Notes under the pieces: generated by a model
What the model was told of the DNA's origin: nothing
Databases searched by the model: none
What the model saw: the letters and a program-made list of their open reading frames with translations, nothing else
Made by a program: the position numbers and the translations under genes
Shown: in pieces, positions 50,378 through 59,744 of the stretch
How the letters are laid out: each line of letters starts with the position of its first letter
Numbering within the stretch: position 1 is the stretch's first letter
Source of the DNA: Tropicimonas sp. IMCC34011
Lineage (GTDB): Bacteria > Pseudomonadota > Alphaproteobacteria > Rhodobacterales > Rhodobacteraceae
Assembly: GCF_003390865.1 (NCBI RefSeq)
Contig: NZ_QMEJ01000002.1
Span: forward strand, 434,001-498,000
DNA length: 64,000 nt
Reading direction: 5' to 3'

Positions 50378-51898
50378 TCACCTGTCCAGCGGACCACCCT
50401 CGCGGATCATCCGGGCGTGGGCCTCGGCGATCTCGGCATCGCGCCCGGCGCCGAAGAGGGCCATCACCTTGCCGCCCTTGATGTACCGGGCGACGAAATC
50501 ACCGCCATCCTCGGGAGCGCCGTCGATGACGATCTCGTCCCAGTCCTCGGCATGGCCGAGATAGCGGTACTGGCGCTTCAGCGCGGTCCAGAAGAACGGC
50601 ACCCCGACCTCCTCGACGCGCTCGCCTATCATCGCCCGCGCCGCACGCATCCCGTGCTGCCGGGCGACGCGCCAGTGCTCGATCCGCACGCGGCCCCATG
50701 CCGTCGGCACCTGCGCCACGTCCCCAGCGGCAAAGAGACCCGGCGCGCCGGGGACGGAGAGGTCCGGCCCGGTGACGACACCGCCATCGGCCTCGGCGTT
50801 CAGACCGTCGATCCGGGCGGTCGCCGGCGTGACGCCGATCGCGACGAGAACGAGATCCGCCTCGAGACTGTCCCCGCTCTTGAGCCGGGCTGCGCTGACG
50901 CGGGCCTTTCCCTCGAAACCGGTCACCTCGCCTTCGACGAAGGTCACGCCCTCCGCTTCATGCTCGGCGCGGATCGCCCGCCCGACGCGCTCGCCCACCA
51001 CGCCCCGCATCGGCACAGGATCGCGCAGAACCACCGTCACGTCGATATCGCGCTTGGCCAGCGACAGCGCGGCCTCGAGGCCGATGAAGCCGCCGCCGAC
51101 GATCACGGCGCGGCGGGCGCCTTCCGCCTCCTTCGCGATTCGCTCCGCCTGCACGCGGGAGCGCAGGCCGTGAATTCCTGGAAGATCCTCGCCCGGCGCG
51201 CCGAGCGTGTTCAAAGTCCCGCCCGGCGCGACCAGAAGCGCGTCGAATGCCTCCGTGCCGCCATCCTCCAACGAGAGGGTCTTCTCTTCCGGCGAGACGG
51301 CGCGCACGGTGCCCCGCACCCGCTCGATATCCCGCGCAGCAAGCATGTCGGTCCCGGTGATGGTCGGCCCGCGCGGACTATCGCCTCCCGCCAGAACGGC
51401 CTTGCTCATCAGGGTCCGGTCGTAGGGCGCCTCCTCCTCGGGGGAGATCATCGCGATCGCGCCCGAGAACCCGTTCTCCCGCAGGGTCAGGGCGGCCGCA
51501 TCGGCTGCGGCTCCACTGCCGACGATGACGAAGCGCCTCGTGTCAGCCCCGCGCGTGGTGAACGCGGGCTCGAGATGAGCCTCCGCCCCGTCCTCGACCT
51601 CGACGAGGACGCGCCCGTCCCGGACCTCGACCTCATAGCGGCGAAGATCGCCATGGCCCGGCGGCTCGGTCTGCTTGCCGGTGCCGACATCGAAGCAGGC
51701 GTGGTGAAAGGCGCAGATCAACCGATCGCCATCGAGATAGCCCTTGGAGAGCGGCAGACCGAAGTGAGGGCAGGCATGGGCCAGCGCCGTCACCTCGTCA
51801 CCGCGGCGGATGATGAGAATGTCCGTGCCGCCGGCATCGGCCTTCACCGGCGTGTTCTCCTCGATGCTCTGAAGCGATCCGATGTCGTGCTTGGTCAT
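50378..51898 (-). CDS. Rieske [2Fe-2S] - FAD/NAD(P)H oxidoreductase fusion
   Basis: The 506-residue protein has an N-terminal Rieske domain with C-x-H (ACPHFGLPL) and C-x2-H (CAFHHACFDV), followed by a pyridine nucleotide-disulfide-type reductase: FVIVGSGAAADAAALTLRENG (FAD site), AVIVGGGFIGLEAALSLA (NAD(P) site) and GLFAAGDVAQVPT. This layout resembles animal AIFM3 and bacterial ferredoxin reductases of Rieske oxygenase systems. No oxygenase is adjacent, so the electron acceptor is unknown. Confidence 0.92.
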   Translation of the reverse strand: MTKHDIGSLQSIEENTPVKADAGGTDILIIRRGDEVTALAHACPHFGLPLSKGYLDGDRLICAFHHACFDVGTGKQTEPPGHGDLRRYEVEVRDGRVLVEVEDGAEAHLEPAFTTRGADTRRFVIVGSGAAADAAALTLRENGFSGAIAMISPEEEAPYDRTLMSKAVLAGGDSPRGPTITGTDMLAARDIERVRGTVRAVSPEEKTLSLEDGGTEAFDALLVAPGGTLNTLGAPGEDLPGIHGLRSRVQAERIAKEAEGARRAVIVGGGFIGLEAALSLAKRDIDVTVVLRDPVPMRGVVGERVGRAIRAEHEAEGVTFVEGEVTGFEGKARVSAARLKSGDSLEADLVLVAIGVTPATARIDGLNAEADGGVVTGPDLSVPGAPGLFAAGDVAQVPTAWGRVRIEHWRVARQHGMRAARAMIGERVEEVGVPFFWTALKRQYRYLGHAEDWDEIVIDGAPEDGGDFVARYIKGGKVMALFGAGRDAEIAEAHARMIREGGPLDR

Positions 51899-51987
51899 GT
51901 CGCGTCCCCTGGCGTTCGGCTGGAATGGGGCGCGCGGCCCCGCACTTCGGGGAATTAACGACGCGGCGGCGGATCGGGTCCGGGCCG

Positions 51988-52971
51988 TCAGACGCTGCCG
52001 GCGAAAGCGGCGATGCGGGCGGCGAGGGCCTCCGTCGAACCCGGGCTGAGGATACGGCCACCGAGGACGTGGCCGTCCGGGTCGTCCCCCGGCTTCAGCT
52101 CCCAGCTTTCAAAGGTCGCGGGCCCGCCCCAGCGCAGCGACATCTCGCGCGTGGCCTCGGGGGACACGACGGTATCGGTGGGCGAGACGAGGAAGAGCGC
52201 GGGCGCCTCGATCCCCGCCACGTCCGCCTCCCGCGCCGCCTTGACGAGCGCGGCCATCGGCATGAGGGCGCGGCTGGGATAGGTCTCGGTCCAGTGGGCC
52301 GCATGGGTCTCGCTCTGGGGGTCGAAGCCGCGGCTGTCGCCCAGCAGAACGGGCACGAAGGTCCGCGCGAAGGGCCATGTCAGAAGCGCCGATCCCGTTG
52401 CCTTCATCCTGAAGTTCGGAGACATCATCACGACCCCGTGGAGGTCCCGGCGCAGATCCGGGTTTGCGGAGAGCGCGAGCGTGAGCGCCGCGCCGCCCGT
52501 CGACGTCGCAAGAACGAGGACGCGCTCGCCGAGGCGCCGCCCGACGATGAGCGCCTCTGCCACGTCATCCACGTAGTCTCCGGCGGTCGCCTCGGCCATG
52601 GCGGCGCCGTCCCGGCCGTGACCCTTGAAGCGCATCAGGAAGAGGTTTGCCTTCAACTCCGCCGCGACCAGATCGGGAACCGGACGCAATTCCGCCGGGC
52701 TGGCGGAGAAGCCGTGCAGGTAGACCACGGACAGAAGCGTCGCGCCGCCCTCCTCGCCATGCCAGACGACCTCCTTGCGGGCGTCGTCGCGCAGGTCGGG
52801 CGTTTCGTCCTCCCGTTCGTCGAGCCACCGGCTGAGGTTGGTCTCCGGCACGTCCCCGGCATCGACTTCGGAGACCACGCGCACCGGCTCGCGGGGCCCG
52901 AGCCCCCAGGCGAGACCGAAGATCAGCACCGCCGCGCAAAGAAGGCCGAGAACCCACATGACGGCTCTCAT
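51988..52971 (-). CDS. membrane-anchored alpha/beta hydrolase
   Basis: The 327-residue protein starts with a single hydrophobic segment (VMWVLGLLCAAVLIFGLAWGLG), so it is probably anchored on the periplasmic side. It has VVYLHGFSASPAELRPV, a nucleophile elbow in ATSTGGAAL (Ser followed by Thr-Gly-Gly), and a late Asp in LVSPTDTVVS with a His in GDDPDGHVLGG. Its start overlaps the stop of the upstream hydrolase gene by four bases, suggesting a coupled pair. The substrate is unknown. Confidence 0.88.
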   Translation of the reverse strand: MRAVMWVLGLLCAAVLIFGLAWGLGPREPVRVVSEVDAGDVPETNLSRWLDEREDETPDLRDDARKEVVWHGEEGGATLLSVVYLHGFSASPAELRPVPDLVAAELKANLFLMRFKGHGRDGAAMAEATAGDYVDDVAEALIVGRRLGERVLVLATSTGGAALTLALSANPDLRRDLHGVVMMSPNFRMKATGSALLTWPFARTFVPVLLGDSRGFDPQSETHAAHWTETYPSRALMPMAALVKAAREADVAGIEAPALFLVSPTDTVVSPEATREMSLRWGGPATFESWELKPGDDPDGHVLGGRILSPGSTEALAARIAAFAGSV

Positions 52972-53729
52972 TCCGCCCCCTCCGCGGCAAGGAGAACCTC
53001 GCGAAGCGCCTGTTCGATCAGCGCCAGCTCGGCGGGGGACGACATGCGGTGATCCGCATCCTTCACGAGCGTCAGGCGCATGTCGGGGCCCTCCGCATGG
53101 TCCAGAAGGCGCATCGCCACGGAGACGTCGACGGCATCGTCCGCCGTGCCCTGCAGCATCCGGACCGGCATCGGCAGGGAGAGCGGCGTGCGCAGGACGA
53201 GGTGGCTCCGGCCATCCTCGATCAGGCGGCGTGTGATGATCATGTCCTCGCCGTACTCGGAGGCGCGCGCGATGCGGCCCTCTCGCTCCAGCTTCGAGCG
53301 TTCGGCGGGAGTGAACGATGCGGCGTAGCCGTCCTCGGTGAAATCGGGGGCCGCGGCGATCGTGACGAGGCCCCGGACCCGATCCGGCATGGCGCGCGCG
53401 GCGAGGAGCGCCTGCCAGCCGCCCATGGACGAGCCCACGAGGACGATATCGCCCGGCAGCGTGTCCAGCATCGCGGCGGTGTCCTCCGCCCAGTCCCCGA
53501 TCGCGCCCTCCTCGAAGGTCCCGGAGCTCGCGCCGTGGCCCGAATAGTCGAACCGCAGGAAGGCGCGTCCCTCCCGCTGCGCCCAGGCTTCGAGATGGAG
53601 CGCCTTCGTGCCCTCCATGTCGGAGCGAAGCCCGCCGAGAAACACGATCCACGGGCCGGCCCCGTCCGTCCTGCGATAGGCAAGGCGGCGGCCCTCTGCG
53701 GTATCGAGGTAGTCGGGGGTCTCGGGCAT
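52968..53729 (-). CDS. cytoplasmic alpha/beta hydrolase (abhydrolase 10 / palmitoyl-thioesterase-like)
   Basis: The 253-residue protein has FLGGLRSDMEGTKA, FLRFDYSGHGASSG, the nucleophile elbow GSSMGGW, and a late His in VKDADHRMSS. No signal is present. This resembles small depalmitoylase-type hydrolases (ABHD10-like), but the substrate is not shown. It is the first gene of the hydrolase pair, with GGAGAG upstream of ATG 53729. Confidence 0.9.
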   Translation of the reverse strand: MPETPDYLDTAEGRRLAYRRTDGAGPWIVFLGGLRSDMEGTKALHLEAWAQREGRAFLRFDYSGHGASSGTFEEGAIGDWAEDTAAMLDTLPGDIVLVGSSMGGWQALLAARAMPDRVRGLVTIAAAPDFTEDGYAASFTPAERSKLEREGRIARASEYGEDMIITRRLIEDGRSHLVLRTPLSLPMPVRMLQGTADDAVDVSVAMRLLDHAEGPDMRLTLVKDADHRMSSPAELALIEQALREVLLAAEGAE

Positions 53730-53957
53730 GTCACGGCTCTCCGGTCGGTTCCGCGGGAGGGTAACGCTCTCCGTTCCGTGAGCAAGGCGATGGGGACGGG
53801 ACGCGACAAGGAAGCGCGGTTCCGCCGAAACGGGGACGGCGAAGGGTGCCGCGGGCGGGACGGCGTCGGGATCGGCACCACCCTCGCCGCCGCTCCTACC
53901 CGCCCGTGCCGAAACACGCTTGCCGCCCCGCCTCCTTGCGGGCAAGTCTTCCGTCCC

Positions 53958-55067
53958 ATGAGTGATCCCAGATTGACCGCCCTCGCCCGATCCCTGCCCG
54001 AGACCGTGCCCTTCGTCGGCGCCGAGGTGCAGGAGCGCCAGCGGGGCCGACCCTTCGCCGCCCGTATCGGGGCCAACGAAAGCGGCTTCGGCCCCTCGCC
54101 CGCCGCGGTGAAGGCGATGCAGGACGCCGCGACGGACGTCTGGATGTACGGCGACAGTGCGAGCTGGGATCTCAGGTCCGCGCTCTCCGCGAAGCTGGGG
54201 ATCGACATCGAGGCCATCGCCATCGGCGCCGGGATAGACGGTATCCTCAACGATCTCGTGCGCCTCTTCGCCTCGGACGGATCCGCAGTGGTCACGTCGG
54301 ACGGCGCCTACCCCACCTTCGCCTACCACGTCGCGGCCCATGGCGGCCGGCTGGAGACGGTTCCCTACCGGGACGATTTCGAGGATCCGGAAGCCCTCGT
54401 CGCGAAAGCGGCGGAGCGTGGCGCACGCCTCGTCTATCTCGCCAACCCGGATAATCCGATGGGCACGTGGCACGAGCCGGAGACCATCGCGCGGATGCTG
54501 GACGCGTTGCCGCAGGACGCGCTTCTGGTGCTGGACGAGGCCTATGCGGAGTTCGCCCCCGGCGGGCGGAACCTTCCCCTCGATACATCCGACCGCCGGC
54601 TCATTCGCCTGCGGACATTCTCCAAGGCCTACGGTCTCGCGGGGCTCAGGGTCGGCTATGCCATCGCTCCTCCGGACATCATCCGGGCCTTCGACAAGGT
54701 GCGGGACCATTTCGGAATCCCGAGGATCTCGCAGGCCGCCGCCCTGGCCGCCCTCGGGGACGAGGCGCACCTCGCGCGCGTGATCGGACAGGTCGAGGCC
54801 GCGCGGGAGCGCATCGCCGAGATCGCTGCAAAGAACGGCCTCCTCGCCCTGCCCTCGGCCACGAACTTCGTCGCTGTCGATTGCAAGGCGGACGGCGCCT
54901 TCTCCCGGCGGCTGGTACAGGCCCTTGCCGCTCAGGACGTCTTCGTCCGGATGCCCTTCCGTGCCCCGCAGGACCGCTGCATCCGCGTCTCGACGGCGCC
55001 GGACGAGGTGCTGGACATCTTCGCCGATGCCCTGCCGGCCGCGCTCGCCGAGGCGCGGAAGGGGTAG
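53958..55067 (+). CDS. PLP-dependent aminotransferase of the histidinol-phosphate aminotransferase family
   Basis: The 369-residue fold-type I enzyme has IGANESGFGPSPAAV, LVYLANPDNPMGTW, LVLDEAYAEF and the PLP-lysine motif RTFSKAYGLAGLRVGY, with the C-terminal Arg in DRCIRVSTA. The family includes HisC and cobalamin CobC-like or aromatic aminotransferases. No his genes are near, so it is likely a second HisC-like paralogue. It diverges from the hydrolase pair. Confidence 0.88.
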   Translation: MSDPRLTALARSLPETVPFVGAEVQERQRGRPFAARIGANESGFGPSPAAVKAMQDAATDVWMYGDSASWDLRSALSAKLGIDIEAIAIGAGIDGILNDLVRLFASDGSAVVTSDGAYPTFAYHVAAHGGRLETVPYRDDFEDPEALVAKAAERGARLVYLANPDNPMGTWHEPETIARMLDALPQDALLVLDEAYAEFAPGGRNLPLDTSDRRLIRLRTFSKAYGLAGLRVGYAIAPPDIIRAFDKVRDHFGIPRISQAAALAALGDEAHLARVIGQVEAARERIAEIAAKNGLLALPSATNFVAVDCKADGAFSRRLVQALAAQDVFVRMPFRAPQDRCIRVSTAPDEVLDIFADALPAALAEARKG

Positions 55068-55088
55068 CGCAGAGGAGGTGGCGCCGGC

Positions 55089-56291
55089 TCAGCCGGCCGC
55101 CCCCTCCGCGATCACCTTTGCGGCCGCGGCCACGGCGCCCTCGCCCCGCGGGATGTCGAGCGCCTCCAGTCCCGCCTCGATGCTGCCCAGAACGCCCATG
55201 ATCATCTGTGCGTTGACGTGTCCCATGTGACCGATGCGGAAGTGACCCTCGGAGCGGGGATCGTCGGGCCCGCCGATCTGGAGCGCGACGCCGAGGGTCA
55301 GGCCGACATTCGCCTCGAGCCAATCCTGCAGCCGCTTTCCGGCCCCCGGCAGGCGCACGGCGGTGACGGCATGGCTGCGCAGGTGCGCCTGCGGGATGTT
55401 CAGTTCCATGGAGCCGCCCTCACCCCAGGTCTCCACCGCGGCCCAGATTGCGGAGGCGAGGATCTCGTGCCGCCGCCAGACCGCCTCCAGCCCCTCCTCG
55501 AGGATCATGTCGAGCGCCGTGCGGAGCCCGTAGAGGTGGTGCGTCGGCGCGGTCCCGAAGAAATACTGGTAGAAGCCCTGCGGCCGGGTGCGCGGCACCC
55601 AGTCCCAGTAGGGCGTTGCCATGTCGGAGCGCTCGCGCGCCGCCGCGGCCTTTTCGTTGAACCAGATGAAGGCGAGGCCCGGCGGCGTCATCAGGCCCTT
55701 CTGGCAGCCCGCCAGGAGCACGTCGGCGCCCCAGCCGTCCATCTCCACCCTGTCGCAGGCGAGCGAGGCCATCGTGTCGACCATCAGGAGCGCGGGATGC
55801 TCCAGACGGTCCAGGATCTCTCGGATGGGCGCGATCTCGTTGCGGACGCCCGTGGAGGTATCGACGTGGCACACGATCACGGCGCGGATCTGATGGGCGG
55901 CATCGGCTTTCAGCGCATCTTCGACGCGGGACGGATCGACGGTGCTCCGCCGTCCGAAATCGATCAGCTCGGGGATCAGTCCGAGCCGCGCGCCGACCTC
56001 GGACCAGTGCTCCGTGAAGCGCCCGGTGGACAGCGCGAGGATCCTGTCCCCGCGGCGACAGACATTGCACAGCGCCCCTTCCCAGATGCCGTGGCCATTG
56101 GCGGTGTAGATCGCGACATCGCCGCTCGTCCGGGCGATGCGCTTCAGATCGGGGATCAGCCCGTCGACCAGATCGTGCAACGGCCCGAAATAGATGTTGG
56201 GCGCGCTGCGGTGCATGGCGCGCAGGACCTCCTCGGGCATGACGGAGGGGCCAGGCGTGGCGAGGTAGCGGATACCGTTGGAAAGGGTCAT
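55089..56291 (-). CDS. class V aminotransferase (alanine/serine-glyoxylate type)
   Basis: The 400-residue PLP enzyme has LATPGPSVMPEEVL, IYTANGHGIWEGAL, CHVDTSTGVRNEI, VDTMASLACDRVEMDGWGADV and the PLP-lysine motif LLAGCQKGLMTPPGL. These fit alanine-, serine- or aspartate-glyoxylate aminotransferases used in photorespiration-type or C1/serine metabolism. It converges on the HisC-like gene with 21 bases between stops. The amino donor is not resolved. Confidence 0.92.
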   Translation of the reverse strand: MTLSNGIRYLATPGPSVMPEEVLRAMHRSAPNIYFGPLHDLVDGLIPDLKRIARTSGDVAIYTANGHGIWEGALCNVCRRGDRILALSTGRFTEHWSEVGARLGLIPELIDFGRRSTVDPSRVEDALKADAAHQIRAVIVCHVDTSTGVRNEIAPIREILDRLEHPALLMVDTMASLACDRVEMDGWGADVLLAGCQKGLMTPPGLAFIWFNEKAAAARERSDMATPYWDWVPRTRPQGFYQYFFGTAPTHHLYGLRTALDMILEEGLEAVWRRHEILASAIWAAVETWGEGGSMELNIPQAHLRSHAVTAVRLPGAGKRLQDWLEANVGLTLGVALQIGGPDDPRSEGHFRIGHMGHVNAQMIMGVLGSIEAGLEALDIPRGEGAVAAAAKVIAEGAAG

Positions 56292-56479
56292 GGGAGGCCT
56301 CGTCTCAAAGCGGCGCTCATCGCGCCCCGATCAGGTAACGCGTTAGGCCGCTGCTTTGCGCCGGTCAATGAGGGCCGCGCTTGCCCCTGCCCCGCGCCAT
56401 GCGATAGAGCCGGGCGGACCCGCGGGGAGAGGGCGGTGCTTTCCTGCCCCGCACGCCGGGACGATTGACGAAGGACGAG

Positions 56480-57181
56480 ATGGTGCAGCGCGTCGCGACG
56501 TGGCTTAAGGGGATCGAGAGGCGCGTCCGGAATTCGTTCGGCGACGACATCTCGACACCGGCCAAACGGCGCCAGGCGCTTGTCCATTTCCACCTGATGG
56601 ACCACGCGGTCCTCCGCCTGCCCTGGACCAATTTCGACAAGGTCGCCGAGGGCGTCTACCGCTCCAACCATCCGGGCCCCGCGCGCCTCAGGCGCTACAA
56701 GGAGATGGGGATCACGACGATCCTCAACCTTCGCGGCGAGGACAGGTATTCGCCGTGGCTGTTCGAGAAGGAGGCCTGCGACGCGCTCGGCCTGCGGCTC
56801 GTCACGGCCAAGATCTACGCCCGCAAGGCCGCCAAGCGGCGGGAGATCCTCAAGCTCGTCGACACGCTGAAGAGCATCGACAAGCCGTTCCTGCTGCATT
56901 GCAAATCCGGTGCGGACCGGGCGGGCTTCGCCGCCGTCCTTTACCGCGTGATCGTGGAGGGCGTCCCGCTCGAGGAGGCCCGCAGCCACCTGTCGCTGCG
57001 CTACCTGCACCTGAAATGGACGCGCACCGGCATCGTCGATCACATCCTCGACGTGTATGAAGACCGCAATGCCGAAGCTCCCATCGGCCTCGAAGAGTGG
57101 TTCCGCACCGAGTACGATCCGAAGGCGATCGAGGCCAGTTTCAACGAGAGGCCCCGCTTCAGGCGGGCACGCAGCGCATGA
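56480..57181 (+). CDS. PTP-fold (dual-specificity-like) phosphatase
   Basis: The 233-residue protein has the cysteine phosphatase P-loop C-x5-R in HCKSGADRAG (Cys near 141), preceded by GVYRSNHPGPARLRRYKEMGITTILNLRG, the typical opening of this family. AAGGA lies four bases before ATG 56480; a TTG at 56465 with GGGAC upstream is also possible. The stop overlaps the start of the MsbA-like exporter (ATGA), so protein dephosphorylation or lipid-phosphate removal in the envelope are both plausible roles. Confidence 0.88.
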   Translation: MVQRVATWLKGIERRVRNSFGDDISTPAKRRQALVHFHLMDHAVLRLPWTNFDKVAEGVYRSNHPGPARLRRYKEMGITTILNLRGEDRYSPWLFEKEACDALGLRLVTAKIYARKAAKRREILKLVDTLKSIDKPFLLHCKSGADRAGFAAVLYRVIVEGVPLEEARSHLSLRYLHLKWTRTGIVDHILDVYEDRNAEAPIGLEEWFRTEYDPKAIEASFNERPRFRRARSA

Positions 57182-58995
57182 GCAAGCTCGACGACCGCCC
57201 GGACCTGTCATTCAAGGATCAGCGTCGCCTCTTCGCCTGGGCGTGGACGACCTATGTCCGCCGCTTCCTCTGGGTGATCATCATCGCCGGCATCCTGATG
57301 TCGGTCGAGGGATCCATGCTGGGCCTGCTCAGCTACATGATGAAGCCGATGTTCGACAACGTCTTCATCTCCGGCAACTACGACGCGCTCTACTGGGTCG
57401 CCGGGGTGATCTTCGGCATCTTCGTGGTCCGTGCGGCGATGAATCTCGGACAGCGCATCATCATCACCCGCGCCTCCAACCAGATCGTCTTCAACGTCCA
57501 GCACGACCTGCTGCGGCACCTGATGATGCTGGACACGCTCTTCCACTCCGCCAATCCGCCCGGCGCGCTCATGGAGCGGATGAAGGGGGATACCGGCTCC
57601 ATCAAGTCGGTGGCGAACGTGGTCATCACCGGCGTCGGGCGTGACATCGTCAGCCTGATCTCGCTTTTGACGGTCGTCATGGTGATCGACTGGAAATGGA
57701 CGCTGATCGCGCTCGTCGGCACGCCCTTCCTCGTCCTGCCGTCGCTCCTGATTCAGAAGCTCGTCCGCACCGTCACCCGGGAAAACAGGCAGATCGCGTC
57801 GGACATGTCCACGCGCCTGAACGAGGTGTTCCACGGCATCGCGCCCGTCAAGCTGAACGAGCTGGAGACCTACCAGTCCGACCGCTACCGCGCGCTCGCC
57901 GACCGGCGGATCAACAGCGAGGTCCGCGCGTCCATCGCCAAGGCGCTGATCCCGGCGATGATCGACCTGATGTCCGGCCTCGGCTTCTGCGCGGTGCTGC
58001 TCTTCGGCGGCTCCGAGATCATCAACGGCGACAAGACGGTCGGCGAATTCATGTCCTTCTTCGCCGCAATGGCCCTCGCCTTCGACCCGATCCGCCGTCT
58101 CGGCGCGGTTTCGGGCACGTTTCAGGCGACGGCGGTCAGCATGGACCGCATCAAGGCCGTCTTCGATACCCAGCCCAATCTCGTCATGACCAAGTCCCCG
58201 AAGAAGATGCCAGAGGCGCTCGGCGATATCGAACTGAGGGACGTGGAGCTGGCCTATGGCGACCTGCCGGTCCTGCGCAAGGCGAGCTTCGTCGCGAGGT
58301 CTGGCGAGACGACGGCCCTCGTGGGTGCATCCGGCGCCGGCAAGTCCACGGTCTTCAACGTGCTCACCCGGCTCGTGGAGACCGATGGCGGCGAGGTGAC
58401 ACTGGGCGGCGCCAACATTCGTGATCTCGATCTCGCGGACCTGCGCTCCCAGTTCTCGATGGTGAGCCAGGACGCGCTCCTGTTCGACGAGTCGCTGCGG
58501 GAGAACATCCTGCTCGGCCGCACCGACGTCTCCGAGGAGCGGCTGCGGGAGGTCATGGAAGCGGCGCATATCACTGATTTCGTGGACAACCTCGCCGATG
58601 GCCTCGACAGCCCCGCCGGCCCGCGCGGCGGCAATCTCTCGGGCGGTCAGCGTCAGCGCGTTGCCATTGCCCGCGCGCTACTCCGGGACCGTCCGATCCT
58701 GCTCCTCGACGAGGCAACGAGCGCCCTCGACATGCGCTCCGAGGCCGTGGTGCAGGCCGCGCTCGATCGCCTCGCGGAGGGCCGCACCACGATCGTCATC
58801 GCCCACCGCCTCTCCACCATTCGCAACGCCGACCGCATCGTGGTCATGGATGGCGGCCGCGTCGTGGAGGAAGGCACCCATGACGAGCTTCTGGTGCAGG
58901 ACGGGCGCTATGCCGAACTCTACCGCCTTCAGTTCCGCAATTCGGAGTCGTCGGGCGATGCTGAGGACGGCGACGAGGAGACCGGCGCGGCATAG
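57178..58995 (+). CDS. MsbA-like lipid/peptide ABC exporter (fused permease-ATPase)
   Basis: The 605-residue protein has six membrane helices in the first 330 residues and then an ATPase domain with Walker A GASGAGKST, Q-loop MVSQDALLFDESLRENIL, signature LSGGQRQRVAIARAL, Walker B ILLLDEATSALD and H-loop IVIAHRLS. It probably works as a homodimer exporting a lipid-type substrate. The ATG overlaps the phosphatase stop. Its last 67 bases overlap the end of the glycosyltransferase gene on the other strand. Confidence 0.93.
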   Translation: MSKLDDRPDLSFKDQRRLFAWAWTTYVRRFLWVIIIAGILMSVEGSMLGLLSYMMKPMFDNVFISGNYDALYWVAGVIFGIFVVRAAMNLGQRIIITRASNQIVFNVQHDLLRHLMMLDTLFHSANPPGALMERMKGDTGSIKSVANVVITGVGRDIVSLISLLTVVMVIDWKWTLIALVGTPFLVLPSLLIQKLVRTVTRENRQIASDMSTRLNEVFHGIAPVKLNELETYQSDRYRALADRRINSEVRASIAKALIPAMIDLMSGLGFCAVLLFGGSEIINGDKTVGEFMSFFAAMALAFDPIRRLGAVSGTFQATAVSMDRIKAVFDTQPNLVMTKSPKKMPEALGDIELRDVELAYGDLPVLRKASFVARSGETTALVGASGAGKSTVFNVLTRLVETDGGEVTLGGANIRDLDLADLRSQFSMVSQDALLFDESLRENILLGRTDVSEERLREVMEAAHITDFVDNLADGLDSPAGPRGGNLSGGQRQRVAIARALLRDRPILLLDEATSALDMRSEAVVQAALDRLAEGRTTIVIAHRLSTIRNADRIVVMDGGRVVEEGTHDELLVQDGRYAELYRLQFRNSESSGDAEDGDEETGAA

Positions 58996-59663
58996 TCCGC
59001 CCGGAGCCGTGCGGGATCGGCGCCGCAGAGATAGCGGCCAAGCCTCAGGAGGTTCCGCGCCCCCTGCCCCGCCCAGCCATTCGCCTCGTAGCGCTCGGCC
59101 GAGGTCGTCGCGGTGGCGGGCATCAGGCGGATGCGCCCTTTGAGGGATCGCGCAAGCGCAACGTCCTCCATCAGGGGCAGCTCCGGGTAGCCGCCCACCT
59201 CGTCCAGAAGGTCGCGCGCGATCAGAAGGCCCTGGTCGCCGTAAGGCAGACCGAACCAGCGGCTGCGAAGATTGGCCCACCCTGCCGTCCAGACCGCGCC
59301 GGCGCTGTCCGACCGGAAGGCCAGGCGGAAGGCATGGGCGGCAGTGGGGCGCTCGAGGGCGGACCGCACCGCCTCCGTCCAGCCGGGCGGCAGCCACGTA
59401 TCGGCATGAAGGACGAGGATCCATTCCCCCCGCGCATCGCGGATCGCACGGGCCACCTGGCCACCCCGCCCCGCAGCCCCGGTCACGATCTGCGCTCCCG
59501 CAGCGTCGGCGATCGCGAGCGTCGCGTCCGAAGAGCCGCCGTCCGTGACGATGAGTTCCCGGATCAACCCCTCCTTCAACCCCTCCATCAGGCGCTCCAG
59601 CGTCTTCGGAAAAACCGCTTCGGCATTGAGCGTCGGCACGATGACGGTGATCGGAGCTGGCAT
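58929..59663 (-). CDS. family 2 glycosyltransferase (TIGR04283-like)
   Basis: The 244-residue enzyme has ITVIVPTLNAEAVFPKTLERL, ELIVTDGGSSDATLAIADAAG, GRGGQVARAIRDARGEWILVLHADTWLPPGW and YGDQGLLIARDLLDEVGGYPELPLMED, the GT2 nucleotide-sugar and metal motifs (HAD in place of DxD). The donor and acceptor are unknown. It converges with the MsbA-like exporter gene, with which it shares 67 bases tail to tail. Confidence 0.9.
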   Translation of the reverse strand: MPAPITVIVPTLNAEAVFPKTLERLMEGLKEGLIRELIVTDGGSSDATLAIADAAGAQIVTGAAGRGGQVARAIRDARGEWILVLHADTWLPPGWTEAVRSALERPTAAHAFRLAFRSDSAGAVWTAGWANLRSRWFGLPYGDQGLLIARDLLDEVGGYPELPLMEDVALARSLKGRIRLMPATATTSAERYEANGWAGQGARNLLRLGRYLCGADPARLRADYAAPVSSSPSSASPDDSELRN

Positions 59664-59744
59664 GGGTCGTCCATCTGAGGGGAGGCCGCTTTCGACCGGG
59701 CGGTGCCTCCCCTATATCGGGCAGATCAGCAGAGGGGAAAGACG

